64,000 bases of DNA from contig NZ_BJTG01000001.1 in assembly GCF_013340205.1 (NCBI RefSeq), positions 62,001 through 126,000 of the forward strand. Direction: 5' to 3'. The DNA is from Anaeromyxobacter diazotrophicus. GTDB lineage: Bacteria > Myxococcota > Myxococcia > Myxococcales > Anaeromyxobacteraceae. Shown here in pieces: positions 48,324-56,640 of the stretch (its first letter is position 1; every line of letters begins with the position of its first letter). Both the position numbers and the translations under genes were made by a program. The notes beneath the pieces are model-generated. The model was not told the origin of the DNA and searched no databases. It worked only from the letters and a program-made list of their open reading frames with translations.

Positions 48324-49482
48324 GCACCGGGGCCTCGGCCCGCCAGCGCGCCAGCGCCTCGCGCCGCGCCCGCACCTCCTCCGCCAGGTGGCGCCGCAGC
48401 GGCGCGTCGAGCCGCCGGTCGAGGAAGAGGTGCGCCGAGCGCGTCAGCGCCGGCTCGAAGCCGCGCACGAGCTTGTGGTCGCCGCCCGCGCCCCCCTCGA
48501 AGGCGGCGAGGCCGCGCCGGATGCACTCGTCGACCGAGTGGTAGAGGCAGACGTTGAAGTGCAGGAAGGGGTGCTCCTCGCGGCAGCCCCAGTACCGGCC
48601 GTAGAGCCGCTCCGGCGAGGCCGCGTTGAAGGCCGCCGCCACCAGCGCGCCCCCGCGGCGCGCCTCGACGATCTCGAGCGCCTCCGGCATCGCGGCGAGG
48701 ACCCGGCGGTAGAAGCCGCGGTTCACCCAGCGCATCCCCCACTCCATCCGGTCGACGCTGCGCCGGTGCAGCTCGAACATGGCGTCGGCCCAGGTGGTCG
48801 CCTCGGCCGCGAGCTCGCCGCCGCGCACGGTGCGCACGGCGATGCCCTGCCGCGCCGGCGCCGCGCGCTCGCGCCGGAGCGCGTTGCGCCGCTTCGAGCC
48901 GAAGCGCGCCAGGAACTCCTCCGGCGTCCGGTAGCCGGCGTTGCGCCAGTGGTACTGGAAGTCGATCCGCTCGGCCAGGCCGGCCCCGGCGAGCGCCGCC
49001 GCCTCGTCCTCGGCCGCGAAGAGCACGTGCACCGAGCGGTACCCCTCCTCCTCGGCCAGCGCGCGCGCCCCCGCCAGGAGGGCGGACGCCGCCGGGCCCC
49101 TCGGCTCGCCCGCCGCCACCAGGAGGCGCCGGCCGGTCGCGGGCGTGAAGGGCACCGCCAGGAGCAGCTTCGGGTAGTAGTCGAGCCCCGCGCGCTCGGC
49201 GGCCGCCGCCCACTCCCAGTCGCGCGAGAAGTCGCCGTCCGAGCCGTGTCGCGCGTAGGCGGGCGCCGCCGCGACGAGCTCGCCCCCGCGCCAGAGGGTG
49301 AGGTGGCGGGCGCGCCAGCCAGTCCGGAGCGACGCCGACCCCGACTGCTCCAGGGCGTCGAGGAAGGCGTGGCGGACGAACGGCCCGGCGGCGGCCGGCT
49401 CGTGCGCCGTGAGCGCGTCCCAGGCCGCCCCCGGCACCTCCGAGACCGCCTCCAGGACGCGTAGGGCGAGCGGCGGGTGCAC
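48283..49482 (-). CDS. FemAB-like/COG3146 acyltransferase family protein
   Basis: About 399 residues if the GTG at 49482 is the start; the frame is open further and no ribosome-binding site is clear, so the N-terminus is uncertain. The COG3146 family, annotated as peptidoglycan-biosynthesis-related and structurally like GNAT/FemAB acyltransferases, is recognised by VPGAAWDALTAHEPAAAGPF, HAFLDALEQSGSASLRTGWR, FSRDWEWAAAAERAGLDYYP, FQYHWRNAGYRTPEEFLARF, GSKRRNALRRERAAPARQG, RRSVDRMEWGMRWVNRGFYR and EEHPFLHFNVCLYHSVDECI. The substrate is unknown. It overlaps the methyltransferase gene tail to tail. Confidence 0.8.
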   Translation of the reverse strand: MHPPLALRVLEAVSEVPGAAWDALTAHEPAAAGPFVRHAFLDALEQSGSASLRTGWRARHLTLWRGGELVAAAPAYARHGSDGDFSRDWEWAAAAERAGLDYYPKLLLAVPFTPATGRRLLVAAGEPRGPAASALLAGARALAEEEGYRSVHVLFAAEDEAAALAGAGLAERIDFQYHWRNAGYRTPEEFLARFGSKRRNALRRERAAPARQGIAVRTVRGGELAAEATTWADAMFELHRRSVDRMEWGMRWVNRGFYRRVLAAMPEALEIVEARRGGALVAAAFNAASPERLYGRYWGCREEHPFLHFNVCLYHSVDECIRRGLAAFEGGAGGDHKLVRGFEPALTRSAHLFLDRRLDAPLRRHLAEEVRARREALARWRAEAPVLKPLEAGGGPSGA

Positions 49483-49647
49483 CCGGAGGTTCCTAGCGGG
49501 GCGGGGCGGCGCCCGCCGCGGGAGGGCCGCCGGCCGCGCAGCCGGGCGTCCGGCCGGCGGTCCGTACCGATTCGCCTCGCCCCGGCGGGGCGCCTTGCCG
49601 GGGCCCCGCGCGGCGCGGAGGATCGAGGCACACGAACGGAGGCGCCC

Positions 49648-50121
49648 ATGATCCCCTCGATGATCGACTCCTACCTGCGAGAGCACCGGCTGAGGTTCGA
49701 GCACTACGTGCACCCGCGCGCCGTGCCCGCCCAGCGGCTCGCGGCCGCGGAGCACGTGCCGGGCGCCCGCGTGGCGAAGGCGGTGGTGGTGAGCGTCGAC
49801 GGTCACGTCGCGCTCGCCGTCGTCTCGGCCGCCACCCACGTCGACGCCGAGGTGCTGCGCCAGGCGCTCCACGCCCAGGAGGTGCACCTCGTCCCGGAGA
49901 GCCGGTTCGCCGACCGGTTCTGGCCGTGCGAGCCCGGCGCCGAGCCGCCGCTCTCGATGTTCGGCGTGCCCATCTACGTGGACGCCGACGTCGCCCGCGA
50001 GCCGTGGCTGCTCATGCGCGGCGGCACGCACGAGGACGCGATCCAGGTCGACACCGACGACTGGCTGCTCTCCGAGCGCGTCCGCATCGTCGAGGGGCTG
50101 GCCGCGCCGCCGGTGATGTGA
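49648..50121 (+). CDS. YbaK/aminoacyl-tRNA deacylase-like protein
   Basis: 157 residues from ATG 49648, with an ACGGAGG box. YbaK/ProX domains hydrolyse mischarged aminoacyl-tRNAs such as Cys-tRNA(Pro) or Ala-tRNA(Pro). The domain is seen as FEHYVHPRAVPAQRLAAAEH, VAKAVVVSVDGHVALAVVSA with the conserved Lys in AKAVVV, VHLVPESRFADRFWPCEPGA and EDAIQVDTDDWLLSERVRIV. The GxxxP-type motif (PLSMFGVPIYVDADVA) is present but slightly divergent from Ec-YbaK, so the tRNA preference cannot be named. It is followed by the 3' flank of the second HNH module. Confidence 0.8.
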   Translation: MIPSMIDSYLREHRLRFEHYVHPRAVPAQRLAAAEHVPGARVAKAVVVSVDGHVALAVVSAATHVDAEVLRQALHAQEVHLVPESRFADRFWPCEPGAEPPLSMFGVPIYVDADVAREPWLLMRGGTHEDAIQVDTDDWLLSERVRIVEGLAAPPVM

Positions 50122-50245
50122 ACGGGTCAGCCGCTCTTGCCGTCCCCGGCGTCGCCGGTGCAGTCCGGCGCCGAGCTGCGAGGTGTCGGTGAGCGGGGCC
50201 GGTTAGGCGTTGCCCCGCGTCCGCGGCGCGTTCCGCGAGAGCGGC

Positions 50246-51391
50246 TCACGATCCGGTGCCGCGCTGCGGCTGCGTTCCCGCCGTGCCGCCGGTCGCTGGG
50301 CCCGGACCGCACGCCCCTGAAGTGCTTCCGCTGGCGGAGTTGATGGAGCACTCCGGTCCGCGTTCCTTCCGGAACTGGTCCATGTGCTCCCTCCCGAAGA
50401 CGTGCTCCGCGTGCAGGGAATTATGGTTACGGCAAACCAGCCTCAGGTTGTCGGCCGTGCTGCGCCCGCCGAGCGCCACGGGCTGGATGTGATCGAGCTC
50501 CAGCATCCAGGTGCTCCCGCAGCGGCGGCCGTCCGGTGAGCACCAGGCGCAGGGCCCGCCGTCGCGCTTCCAGACCTCCCGCCTCACCGCGGCCGGGATG
50601 GGCTCGCGCTGGCCCGGAGCCGGTGCCGGAGGCGGCGCCTTCTCGGCCGGCGCTGGGCTCTTCCGCTGGCGCGACGGCTCGACCGCGCCGCGGCGCTTAC
50701 CATGCTTCTCGATGGCACACTTCACCGCCTCGCGGAGGAGCGCGCCGAGCTCGCCGTTGCGGACCTTGTGGGCGAGGAGCGACTTCAGCTGGTCGAGGTC
50801 CTTCTTCAGCTCGGCGTCGATGGTGACCCGCAGCGAGTAGCTGTCGGCGTCGATGGCCTCGAGCGTGGCCCGGCGCGGTGGGGGAGGTCGCGGCGGCTCG
50901 AGCTGCGGCGGGCATGCCTCTGCTCCGGGGACTTCGAGCCTCGAGGGATTCCCCGAGGTCCCCGGGGCCCACCGCACCGCCCCCCGCGCCGCCTCGGGCT
51001 GTGGGGCGGGGGCTCGTCCCCCGCCGCGGTCGAGCTCGAGGCAGCCCGCCTCGAGCGGCCTCGAGAGCGCAGCCGCCGTCTCGACCGCCCCCGCCAGCCG
51101 CCGCAGCCCCTCCCGCGGCGCCCGCCTCGGTTGCAGCGTCGCCACGAGGTGCTCGGTCTCCGCCTTGGTCTTGAACGCGGCGCGCCCGACGACCTCCTCC
51201 CAGTTCCCCTCGGTGAGCACGGGCCCGAGCGCGGCGGCGGTGGAAAGGGAGAGCCGCCCGTCGCGCAGGGGCTCCGCGAGCCCCGGGCGCCGCCGCAGCA
51301 CGCGCATCGCCGCGATGCGCCGGCCGGCGGCCCCCTCGCTGAGATGCAGCGCCCGGACGCACCACTCCCAGAGGGACGGGTATCCGCCCAG
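50246..51391 (-). pseudogene. HNH endonuclease gene with 5' deletion
   Basis: The reading frame encodes the HNH protein from GGYPSLWEWCVRALHLSEGA onward, equivalent to residue 42 of copy 1. The first ~41 residues of copy 1 and about 290 bp of upstream DNA are missing, and no convincing start codon with a ribosome-binding site is found at the junction; the open frame continues into non-coding flank up to 51799. The remaining parts are intact: LRRRPGLAEPLRDGRLSLST, EHLVATLQPRR, a long Pro-rich linker holding a PR21 copy (GGGRAPAPQPE), and the HNH domain VWKRDGGPCAWCSPDGRRCG, LELDHIQPVALGGRST, CRNHNSLHAEHVFG. The nuclease domain shows no decay, so a shortened protein from an inner start (for example ATG of MRVLRRRP) cannot be excluded. 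Confidence 0.65.
51005..51025. repeat. PR21 palindromic repeat, copy 3, inside the second HNH gene
   Basis: A perfect copy in reverse orientation (GGCGGGGG, loop CTCGT, CCCCCGCC). In the minus-strand frame it encodes GGGRAPA within the linker before the HNH domain. The corresponding place in copy 1 of the HNH gene lacks it, so it arrived after the duplication. Confidence 0.85.
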
Positions 51392-51641
51392 TCGTAAGCC
51401 GGACCACGCCCCGCCGCCTCGGACGCGCGGCCCCGGCTCGCGAGCGACGTTCCCCATCCGGCGGCGCCCGCCGCCGGGGCACCGCCCGCCACCTGCCGCG
51501 CCCCTCTTTGCCGAACACCAGTCGTTCGCGCGGCACCGCTCCGAATCTCGGGCGGGGGTTGCAGGGCCCCTTCCCCGGCCCTCCCCGCTTCGCGGCCGAG
51601 GCAGGAGAGAGAGCCAGCGAGCGCCAGGGAGCACCCGGCGG

Positions 51642-51956
51642 TCACGCCCCCGCGACCGCCTTCTCCCGCCGCCCGGCCCGCGCCCGGGCGCCGGCCGGCG
51701 CTCCGGCCACCACCAGCCGCGAGGGCGCGAGCGCCCACGCCACCACCAGCCCGCGCCCTTCGAGCCGGAGCTCCCCGCCCGGCTCGAGCACGTGGTCATC
51801 GCGGTCGCCCTCGCGCGTCACCAGCACGCACCCGGAGGTGGCCCGCAGCACCAGCCCCGCGCTCCCGGCCCGCAGGCGCAGGGTCGCGTCCCGCGCCAGC
51901 TCGTGCACGCCCTGCCTCCCTCCGTGCCCCGGCGCCCACCACCGCGTCGTCGTCAT
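51642..51956 (-). CDS. DUF2917-domain protein
   Basis: 104 residues. DUF2917 proteins are small cupin-like proteins of unknown function, common in Proteobacteria. The pattern fits well: HELARDATLRLRAGSAGLVL, then RATSGCVLVTREGDRDDHVL where most members read VWLTxEGDxxDH, and EPGGELRLEGRGLVVAWALA. No signal peptide. The C-terminal 25 residues are an Ala/Arg-rich tail. It is divergent from a LysR regulator, with a strong palindrome in between, so this gene is the most likely target of that regulator. Confidence 0.75.
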   Translation of the reverse strand: MTTTRWWAPGHGGRQGVHELARDATLRLRAGSAGLVLRATSGCVLVTREGDRDDHVLEPGGELRLEGRGLVVAWALAPSRLVVAGAPAGARARAGRREKAVAGA

Positions 51957-52028
51957 GGTGCTCCTCCTCGGCCTGGCCGCCTCGCCGGGCCACGCGGTGG
52001 ATCCTGGTGCTCGCGCATCACTTCATCA

Positions 52029-52057
52029 ATGCACGATCGAGCACGACGATCGTGCAT
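52029..52057. promoter_or_regulatory. Perfect 11-bp inverted repeat between DUF2917 and LysR genes, probable operator
   Basis: ATGCACGATCG (52029-52039) and CGATCGTGCAT (52047-52057) are perfect inverted copies separated by the 7 bases AGCACGA. A further half-site ATGCAC occurs at 52060-52065. The site lies 30 bases before the LysR start and 73 bases from the DUF2917 start, as expected for a LysR-type autoregulatory operator. Confidence 0.75.
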
Positions 52058-52086
52058 CCATGCACGGGCCCCGTTACGTCCCCGGG

Positions 52087-52959
52087 ATGCTCGCCTGGGA
52101 CGACCTCCGCATCTTCCTCGCCGTCCACCGCACCCGCAGCCACGCCGGCGCGGCGCGGGCGCTCCGCGTCGCGCCCACCACGGTGGGGCGGCGGCTCGCG
52201 GCGCTGGAGGCGGCGGTCGGGGCGCGGCTCTTCACCCGCGCGCCGGAGGGGCTCGCCGCCACCGCCGCGGCGCGCGCCCTCCTGCCGCGCGCCGAGCGGG
52301 TCGAGGCGGAGGTGCTCGAGGCGGAGCGGGAGCTGGCCGGCGCCGACGCGCGCGCCACCGGCACGGTCCGCATCACCTGCGGCGACGGCTGGGCCACCTA
52401 CGTGCTCGCGCCGGCCCTGCCGGCCTTCCTCGCGGCGCACCCGGGCCTGACGGTGGAGCTCGTGGGCGACGTCCGCGCCGTCGACCTCACCCGCGGCGAG
52501 GCGGACGTGGCGCTCCGCCACTTCCGCCCGCGCGAGCGGTCGCTGGTGGCGCGGCGGCTGGGGGACGAGCGGCTCGGGCTCTACGCGGCGCCCGCCTACC
52601 TCGCCCGCCGCGGCACGCCCCGCACCGCCCAGGACCTCGCCGCCCACGACCTCGTCCTGTTCGAGCGCGAGCTCGACCGGGCCCCCGGCCAGGCGTGGCT
52701 GCGGGAGGTCGCGGCCGGCGCGCGGGTGGCGCTCCGGACGCGCACCACCACCGCCATGCACGCGGCCTGCGCCGCCGGCGCCGGGGTGGCGCTGCTCATG
52801 GCCGAGGTGGTCGCCTCCGACCCGCGCTACGTCCGTGTCCTGCCTCGCCTGGAGCCGCCACCGAACGAGATCTGGGCGGTCACCCACCCCGACCTGCGCG
52901 CCGCCGCCCGCGTCAGCGTCGCGCTGCGCTGGCTGACGGAGCTGGCGCGGCGCCCCTGA
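52087..52959 (+). CDS. LysR-family transcriptional regulator
   Basis: 290 residues from ATG 52087, where the conserved domain begins (LAWDDLRIFLAVHRTRSHAG). The helix-turn-helix is AARALRVAPTTVGRRLAALE with AAVGARLFTRAPEGLAATAA. A substrate-binding domain of the PBP2 type follows: GTVRITCGDGWATYVLAPAL, PAFLAAHPGLTVELVGDVRA, DLTRGEADVALRHFRPRERS, LGLYAAPAYLARRGTPRTAQ. The AWDDLR opening with TVGRRLAALE is typical of the subgroup exemplified by small LysR regulators that sit next to a single divergent target. Its effector is unknown. It converges on the PilZ gene. Confidence 0.92.
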   Translation: MLAWDDLRIFLAVHRTRSHAGAARALRVAPTTVGRRLAALEAAVGARLFTRAPEGLAATAAARALLPRAERVEAEVLEAERELAGADARATGTVRITCGDGWATYVLAPALPAFLAAHPGLTVELVGDVRAVDLTRGEADVALRHFRPRERSLVARRLGDERLGLYAAPAYLARRGTPRTAQDLAAHDLVLFERELDRAPGQAWLREVAAGARVALRTRTTTAMHAACAAGAGVALLMAEVVASDPRYVRVLPRLEPPPNEIWAVTHPDLRAAARVSVALRWLTELARRP

Positions 52960-52979
52960 CGACCTCCGACCGGAGCGCG

Positions 52980-53387
52980 CTACCGCTTCCCGGCGGCGGG
53001 CCGGGCGCCCGCGCGCGCCACCAGGGCCGCCAGCTCGCGCTCGAGCAGCTTCTCGCTGCCCAGGTTCACCTCGACGAGCCGCCGCAGGTGCGCGGCGCTG
53101 TCGAGGTCGAGCTCGCGGCAGCTCACGCCGATCTCGCGGCCGCGGGCGTGCGCTATCTCACCGCGCATGAGGATGGTGGCCGGGCCCTGGTCGAGCTGGA
53201 CGAGGAGCCGGCACGCCTGCCCCCCGACGGCCACCAGGGGGGCGCGGGTCCGGACGAGCGCGCCGCGCAGCGAGATGTCCACGAGCTCGCAGGCGGTGCG
53301 CGCCGCGCCGATCTCGAGCGCGGCCGGCCGGGAGAGCGCGATGCGGGAGAAGTCGCGCCGTTCGGCGTGCGAGGCGACGGTGGTCAT
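52980..53387 (-). CDS. PilZ-domain protein
   Basis: 135 residues from ATG 53387. PilZ domains bind cyclic di-GMP. The two binding motifs are recognisable: the RxxxR region as ERRDFSRIALSRPAALEI near residue 10, and DxSxxG as CELVDISLRGALV. The rest of the barrel is RLLVQLDQGPATILMRGEIA and GREIGVSCRELDLDSAAHLR. A helical C-terminal tail ends in RPAAGKR. A stand-alone PilZ protein acts as a soluble second-messenger adaptor; its partner is unknown. GGTGCTCC-type sequence before the ATG includes GGAGGTGC, a good ribosome-binding site. Confidence 0.85.
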   Translation of the reverse strand: MTTVASHAERRDFSRIALSRPAALEIGAARTACELVDISLRGALVRTRAPLVAVGGQACRLLVQLDQGPATILMRGEIAHARGREIGVSCRELDLDSAAHLRRLVEVNLGSEKLLERELAALVARAGARPAAGKR

Positions 53388-53505
53388 GGAGCACCTCCGG
53401 ACGCGGCGCGCGTCCCAGCTCGATGCTCCTCCTCGCCCGCTGCGCAGGCGAGTCCCGCGATCCGGTGAGGCGCGCCGCACTGGGCCGCCGGACCCGCCCC
53501 GCCCG

Positions 53506-54084
53506 CTACGGGTGCGCCGCCTGATCCTCGGCGCCGGCCGGGTAGCCCTGGCCGGGCCGCGCGCCCTGCGCGAGCCGCTCGACCAGCGCGTCGCTGAACG
53601 CCTCGAGGTCGTCCGGCTTGCGGCTCGTGATCCAGTTCCGGTCCTCCACCACCTCGGCGTCCTTCACCTGTGCGCCGAGCTGCCGGAGGTCCTCCTGGAT
53701 GGTGGGCCAGGCCGTGAGGGTCCGCCCCTTCACGAGCCCGGCGGTGATGAGGAGCTGCGGCCCGTGGCACACGGCGGCGATGGGGCGCTGCGCCGCGTCG
53801 AACGCCTTCACGAACTGCACGAACCGAGGGTCGATCCGCAGGTGGTCCGGCGAGTAGCCGCCCGGGATGAGGAGGGCCACGTAGTCGTCGGGCTTCGCCT
53901 CCGCGATCCCCTTCTCGGCGGTGAGCTTCTCCCGGCCCGCCTTGCCGGCGATGGTCTGGCCCGCCTTGGCGCCGATGAGGTCCACCTGGTACCCCTCGCT
54001 CCTGAGCCGGTCGTAGGGGACGCGGAACTCCGAGTCCTCGAAGCCGTCGCCGATGATGCACGCCACGCGCGCGCGCTGCGCCAT
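53506..54084 (-). CDS. PfpI/DJ-1 family protein (type 1 glutamine amidotransferase-like)
   Basis: 192 residues. The family includes the archaeal protease PfpI and the YhbO/YajL deglycases and chaperones. Key residues: GDGFEDSEFRVPYDRL with the conserved Glu, LLIPGGYSPDHLR, and the nucleophile elbow AAVCHGPQLLITAGL with Cys106-His107. DRNWITSRKPDDLEAFSDAL closes the domain. Reaction type (protease, deglycase or glyoxalase) cannot be decided from sequence. An AGGAGG box stands before the ATG. It is divergent from the YwiC-like gene. Confidence 0.9.
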   Translation of the reverse strand: MAQRARVACIIGDGFEDSEFRVPYDRLRSEGYQVDLIGAKAGQTIAGKAGREKLTAEKGIAEAKPDDYVALLIPGGYSPDHLRIDPRFVQFVKAFDAAQRPIAAVCHGPQLLITAGLVKGRTLTAWPTIQEDLRQLGAQVKDAEVVEDRNWITSRKPDDLEAFSDALVERLAQGARPGQGYPAGAEDQAAHP

Positions 54085-54218
54085 GTGTTCCTCCTGAGGG
54101 GGGCGCCTCCTCGCGGACGGCCGCCCCGCGGTGGTTGGGGAGCCGGTAACCTGCGCATCGGATCGGGGCCGGGCGAGGGCGTGCGCGCGGCGCCCGATCC
54201 GCAGTAGAACCGGCCAGC

Positions 54219-55049
54219 ATGCCCGAGACCGCCACCACCACGGCCGCCCGGCCGCCCGAGCCCACCCGCACCCGCACGCTCGTGCCGCACGAGCACGGCG
54301 CCTACGGGCAGCTCCTCCTGCCCCTCGTGACCGCGCTGGCGCTGGGCCGCCCGACCGCCGCCGCGCTGCTCCTCACCTACGCGCTCGTCGCCGCGTTCGT
54401 CGCGCACGAGTCGCTGCTGGTGGTGCTCGGCCAGCGGGGCGTGCGCGCCACCGCCGGCGACGGCGCCCGCGCGCGACGGGTGCTCCTCCTGCTGGGCGCC
54501 CAGGCGGCCGCCACCGGCCTCGCCGGCCTCGTCCTCGCCCCGCCGCTCGCGCGGGCGGCGCTCGCGCTGCCGGCCGCGCTGGCGGCGGTGGTGAGCTGGC
54601 TCGTCGCGGCGCGGAAGGAGAAGACGCTCGCGGGCGAGGTGGTGGTCGCGGCCGCCCTCTCCTCGGGCGCGCTGGCGGTCGGGCTCGCGGCGGGCGCTCC
54701 ACCCGCCTGGGCGGTGGGGGCGTGGCTCACCTGGCTGCTCGCCTTCACCACCGCCACGCTGGCGGTGCAGGCGGTGCTGGTGCGCGCCCGCACGAAGGGA
54801 GCCCGCGATCCCGGCCTCGCGTACGCCGCGGCGGCGCTGGCGCTCGTCGGCGGCGCGTTCGCCGCGGTGCCGCTGGCCGGCCTGCCCCGGGCGGCGCCGG
54901 TGGCGCTCGCCCCCACCGCCGCGCTCTCGGTCGCGGTCTGCCTGGCGCGCGTCTCCGCCAAGCGCCTGCGGGAGCTCGGCTGGGCCATCGTGGCGAGCGG
55001 CGTGGTGACGCTGCTCCTGCTGGTGGGCGGCCTGCGGTGGATCGGGTAG
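54219..55049 (+). CDS. YwiC-like membrane protein
   Basis: 276 residues with about seven to eight transmembrane helices. The YwiC-like family is recognised by the N-terminal motif VPHEHGAYGQLLLPLVTALA (usually PxEHGxxxM/Q), followed by TAAALLLTYALVAAFVAHES and LVAARKEKTLAGEVVVAAAL with the conserved Glu, and TWLLAFTTATLAVQAVLVRA. Members are inner-membrane proteins without assigned function; B. subtilis YwiC is near nitrate-respiration genes, but no such genes are near here. It is followed 44 bases later by surE in the same direction. Confidence 0.82.
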   Translation: MPETATTTAARPPEPTRTRTLVPHEHGAYGQLLLPLVTALALGRPTAAALLLTYALVAAFVAHESLLVVLGQRGVRATAGDGARARRVLLLLGAQAAATGLAGLVLAPPLARAALALPAALAAVVSWLVAARKEKTLAGEVVVAAALSSGALAVGLAAGAPPAWAVGAWLTWLLAFTTATLAVQAVLVRARTKGARDPGLAYAAAALALVGGAFAAVPLAGLPRAAPVALAPTAALSVAVCLARVSAKRLRELGWAIVASGVVTLLLLVGGLRWIG

Positions 55050-55093
55050 GCCGGGAAGGCGAGCCGCGGGCCGGGGTCTGGTAGATTCGGCGC

Positions 55094-55858
55094 GTGCGCA
55101 TCCTGCTCTCGAACGACGACGGCGTGCACGCGCCGGGGCTGGCCGCGCTGGCGGGCGCCTTCCCGGACGACGAGGTGTGGGTGGTCGCGCCCGACCGCGA
55201 GCAGTCCGCGACGAGCCACTCCATCTCGCTCCACCGGCCGCTGCGCCTCGCCGAGGTGGCGCCGCGCTGGTACGCGGTGGACGGGACGCCCACCGACGCG
55301 GTCTACATGGGGCTCAACCTCGTGCTGCGCGGCAGGCGGCCCGACGTGGTCCTGTCGGGCGTGAACCACGGCCCGAACCTCGGCACGGACGTCCTCTACT
55401 CCGGCACCGTCGCCGCGGCGATGGAGGGGGCGCTCCTCGGCTGCCACGCGATCGCGGTGTCGCTGGCGGGGCCGCCCCCGCACGCGTTCGAGCACGCGGT
55501 GGCCTTCGCGGCCGCCCTGGCGCGGCGGCTGGTGCAGCACCCCCCCGCGGCGCCGGCGCTCCTCAACGTGAACGTGCCGCCGGGGCCGGTGAAGGGGTTC
55601 CGCTTCGCGCGGCTCGGCCGGCGCACCTACGGCAACGAGGTGGTGGAGAAGCGCGACCCGCGCGGCCGCCCGTACTACTGGATCGGCGGCGAGGGGGGCG
55701 CGGTCAACGAGGACATCCCCCACTCCGACTGCAACTGCGTCTTCCAGGAAGGGCTCGTCTCGGTGTCGCCGCTCCACCTCGACTGGACCCACGGCGCGCT
55801 CCTCGACGAGATGCGGAGCTGGACGGTCGAGGGCTATCGCAAGGAGCCCATCCCGTGA
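55094..55858 (+). CDS. surE: 5'/3'-nucleotidase SurE
   Basis: 254 residues. SurE is a metal-dependent phosphatase of nucleoside 5'- and 3'-monophosphates. The N-terminus carries the metal site RILLSNDDGVHAPGL (Asp-Asp pair) and the rest is typical: VWVVAPDREQSATSHSISLH, WYAVDGTPTDAVYMGLNLVL, VVLSGVNHGPNLGTDVLYSG, TVAAAMEGALLGCHAIAVSL, LLNVNVPPGPVKGFRFARLG. The GTG start is fixed by this N-terminus. The stop codon overlaps the start of the peptidase gene as GTGA. A surE-nlpD-like pairing is common in bacteria and is often linked to stationary-phase genes. Confidence 0.96.
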   Translation: MRILLSNDDGVHAPGLAALAGAFPDDEVWVVAPDREQSATSHSISLHRPLRLAEVAPRWYAVDGTPTDAVYMGLNLVLRGRRPDVVLSGVNHGPNLGTDVLYSGTVAAAMEGALLGCHAIAVSLAGPPPHAFEHAVAFAAALARRLVQHPPAAPALLNVNVPPGPVKGFRFARLGRRTYGNEVVEKRDPRGRPYYWIGGEGGAVNEDIPHSDCNCVFQEGLVSVSPLHLDWTHGALLDEMRSWTVEGYRKEPIP

Positions 55859-56583
55859 GGCGCGCCGCGCCCGGCCTGGCGCTGGCGCTCGCCCTGGCCG
55901 CCTGCGCGCACCGCCCGCCCGGCCCCGCCGGCGGCCCCCCGGTCCCGCTCACCAGCCCGGAGCCGCACGTCGAGCCGGACCTGGTCGGGGTGACGCACGT
56001 CGTGAAGAAGGGCGAGACGGTCTACCGGATCGCGCGCGCCTACGGGGTGCCGGTGCAGGAGCTGCTGGAGGTGAACGACCTCTCCGACCCGCGGCAGCTC
56101 GCGGTCGGGATGGAGCTGTTCGTGCCGGGCGCGGCGCGCGCGGTGGAGGTGCCGGGCGCGGCCGGGGCCGGTCCCGCCGAGGAGGAGCCGCTGCCCCGCC
56201 TCGACCGCGCCCCCCCGGCGCGCCTGCGCTGGCCGCTGCAGGGCGTCCTCTACAGCCGCTACGGCGTCCGGCAGGGGCAGCGCCACGACGGGATCGACAT
56301 CGCCGCGCCGGAGGGGACCGCGGTCGGGGCCGCCGAGGCCGGCACGGTGGTCTTCGCCGGCGAGCAGTCTGGCTACGGCTCGATCGTCATCGTCCGCCAC
56401 GAGGGCGGGCTGCTCACCCTCTACGCCCACGCGAGCGCGCTGCTGGTGCGCCAGGGCGAGCGCGTCGCCGCCGGCCAGGTCATCGCCCGGGTCGGCCAGT
56501 CCGGCCGGACCACCGGTCCGCACCTGCACTTCGAGGTGCGAGAGGGTACGCGGCCGCGCAACCCGCTCACCTACCTCCCCTAG
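55855..56583 (+). CDS. LysM/M23 lipoprotein, NlpD-like peptidoglycan hydrolase or activator
   Basis: 242 residues. A lipoprotein signal (ALALALAACAHRPPG, lipobox AAC) is followed by a LysM domain for peptidoglycan binding (THVVKKGETVYRIARAYGVP, ELLEVNDLSDPRQLAVGMEL), a linker and an M23 domain (LYSRYGVRQGQRHDGIDIAA, GYGSIVIVRHEGGLLTLYAH, GRTTGPHLHFEVREGTRPRN). The zinc ligands of active M23 enzymes (HxxxD in RHDGID and HLHFE) are present, so unlike E. coli NlpD it may cleave peptidoglycan. It is coupled to surE, as nlpD is in many bacteria. Confidence 0.92.
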   Translation: MRRAAPGLALALALAACAHRPPGPAGGPPVPLTSPEPHVEPDLVGVTHVVKKGETVYRIARAYGVPVQELLEVNDLSDPRQLAVGMELFVPGAARAVEVPGAAGAGPAEEEPLPRLDRAPPARLRWPLQGVLYSRYGVRQGQRHDGIDIAAPEGTAVGAAEAGTVVFAGEQSGYGSIVIVRHEGGLLTLYAHASALLVRQGERVAAGQVIARVGQSGRTTGPHLHFEVREGTRPRNPLTYLP

Positions 56584-56640
56584 GCGCGCGCCTCGGCCGC
56601 GGACCCGAGGGGTGATAGGCTGGGCGCCTCCGGAGAGCCC

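Larger units (their letters stand above)
50198..51615 (-). repeat. HNH module, copy 2 (shortened)
   Basis: Homologous to 29908-31625. Shared DNA on the 3' side includes GTCCGCGGCGC and CGGCTCACGA next to the stop codon; on the 5' side it includes CACGCCCCGCCGCCTCG, GCGGCCCCG and CCACCTGCCGCGCCCCTC. Compared with copy 1, about 415 bp are missing (equivalent to 30983-31395), joining the upstream flank straight to the middle of the gene. A PR21 palindrome sits inside this copy only. Confidence 0.6.

Noticed and set aside
51391-51641. N-terminal extension of the second HNH protein encoded by the open frame up to 51799
   Set aside because: This DNA matches the non-coding upstream flank of the first copy, so the open frame there is accidental.
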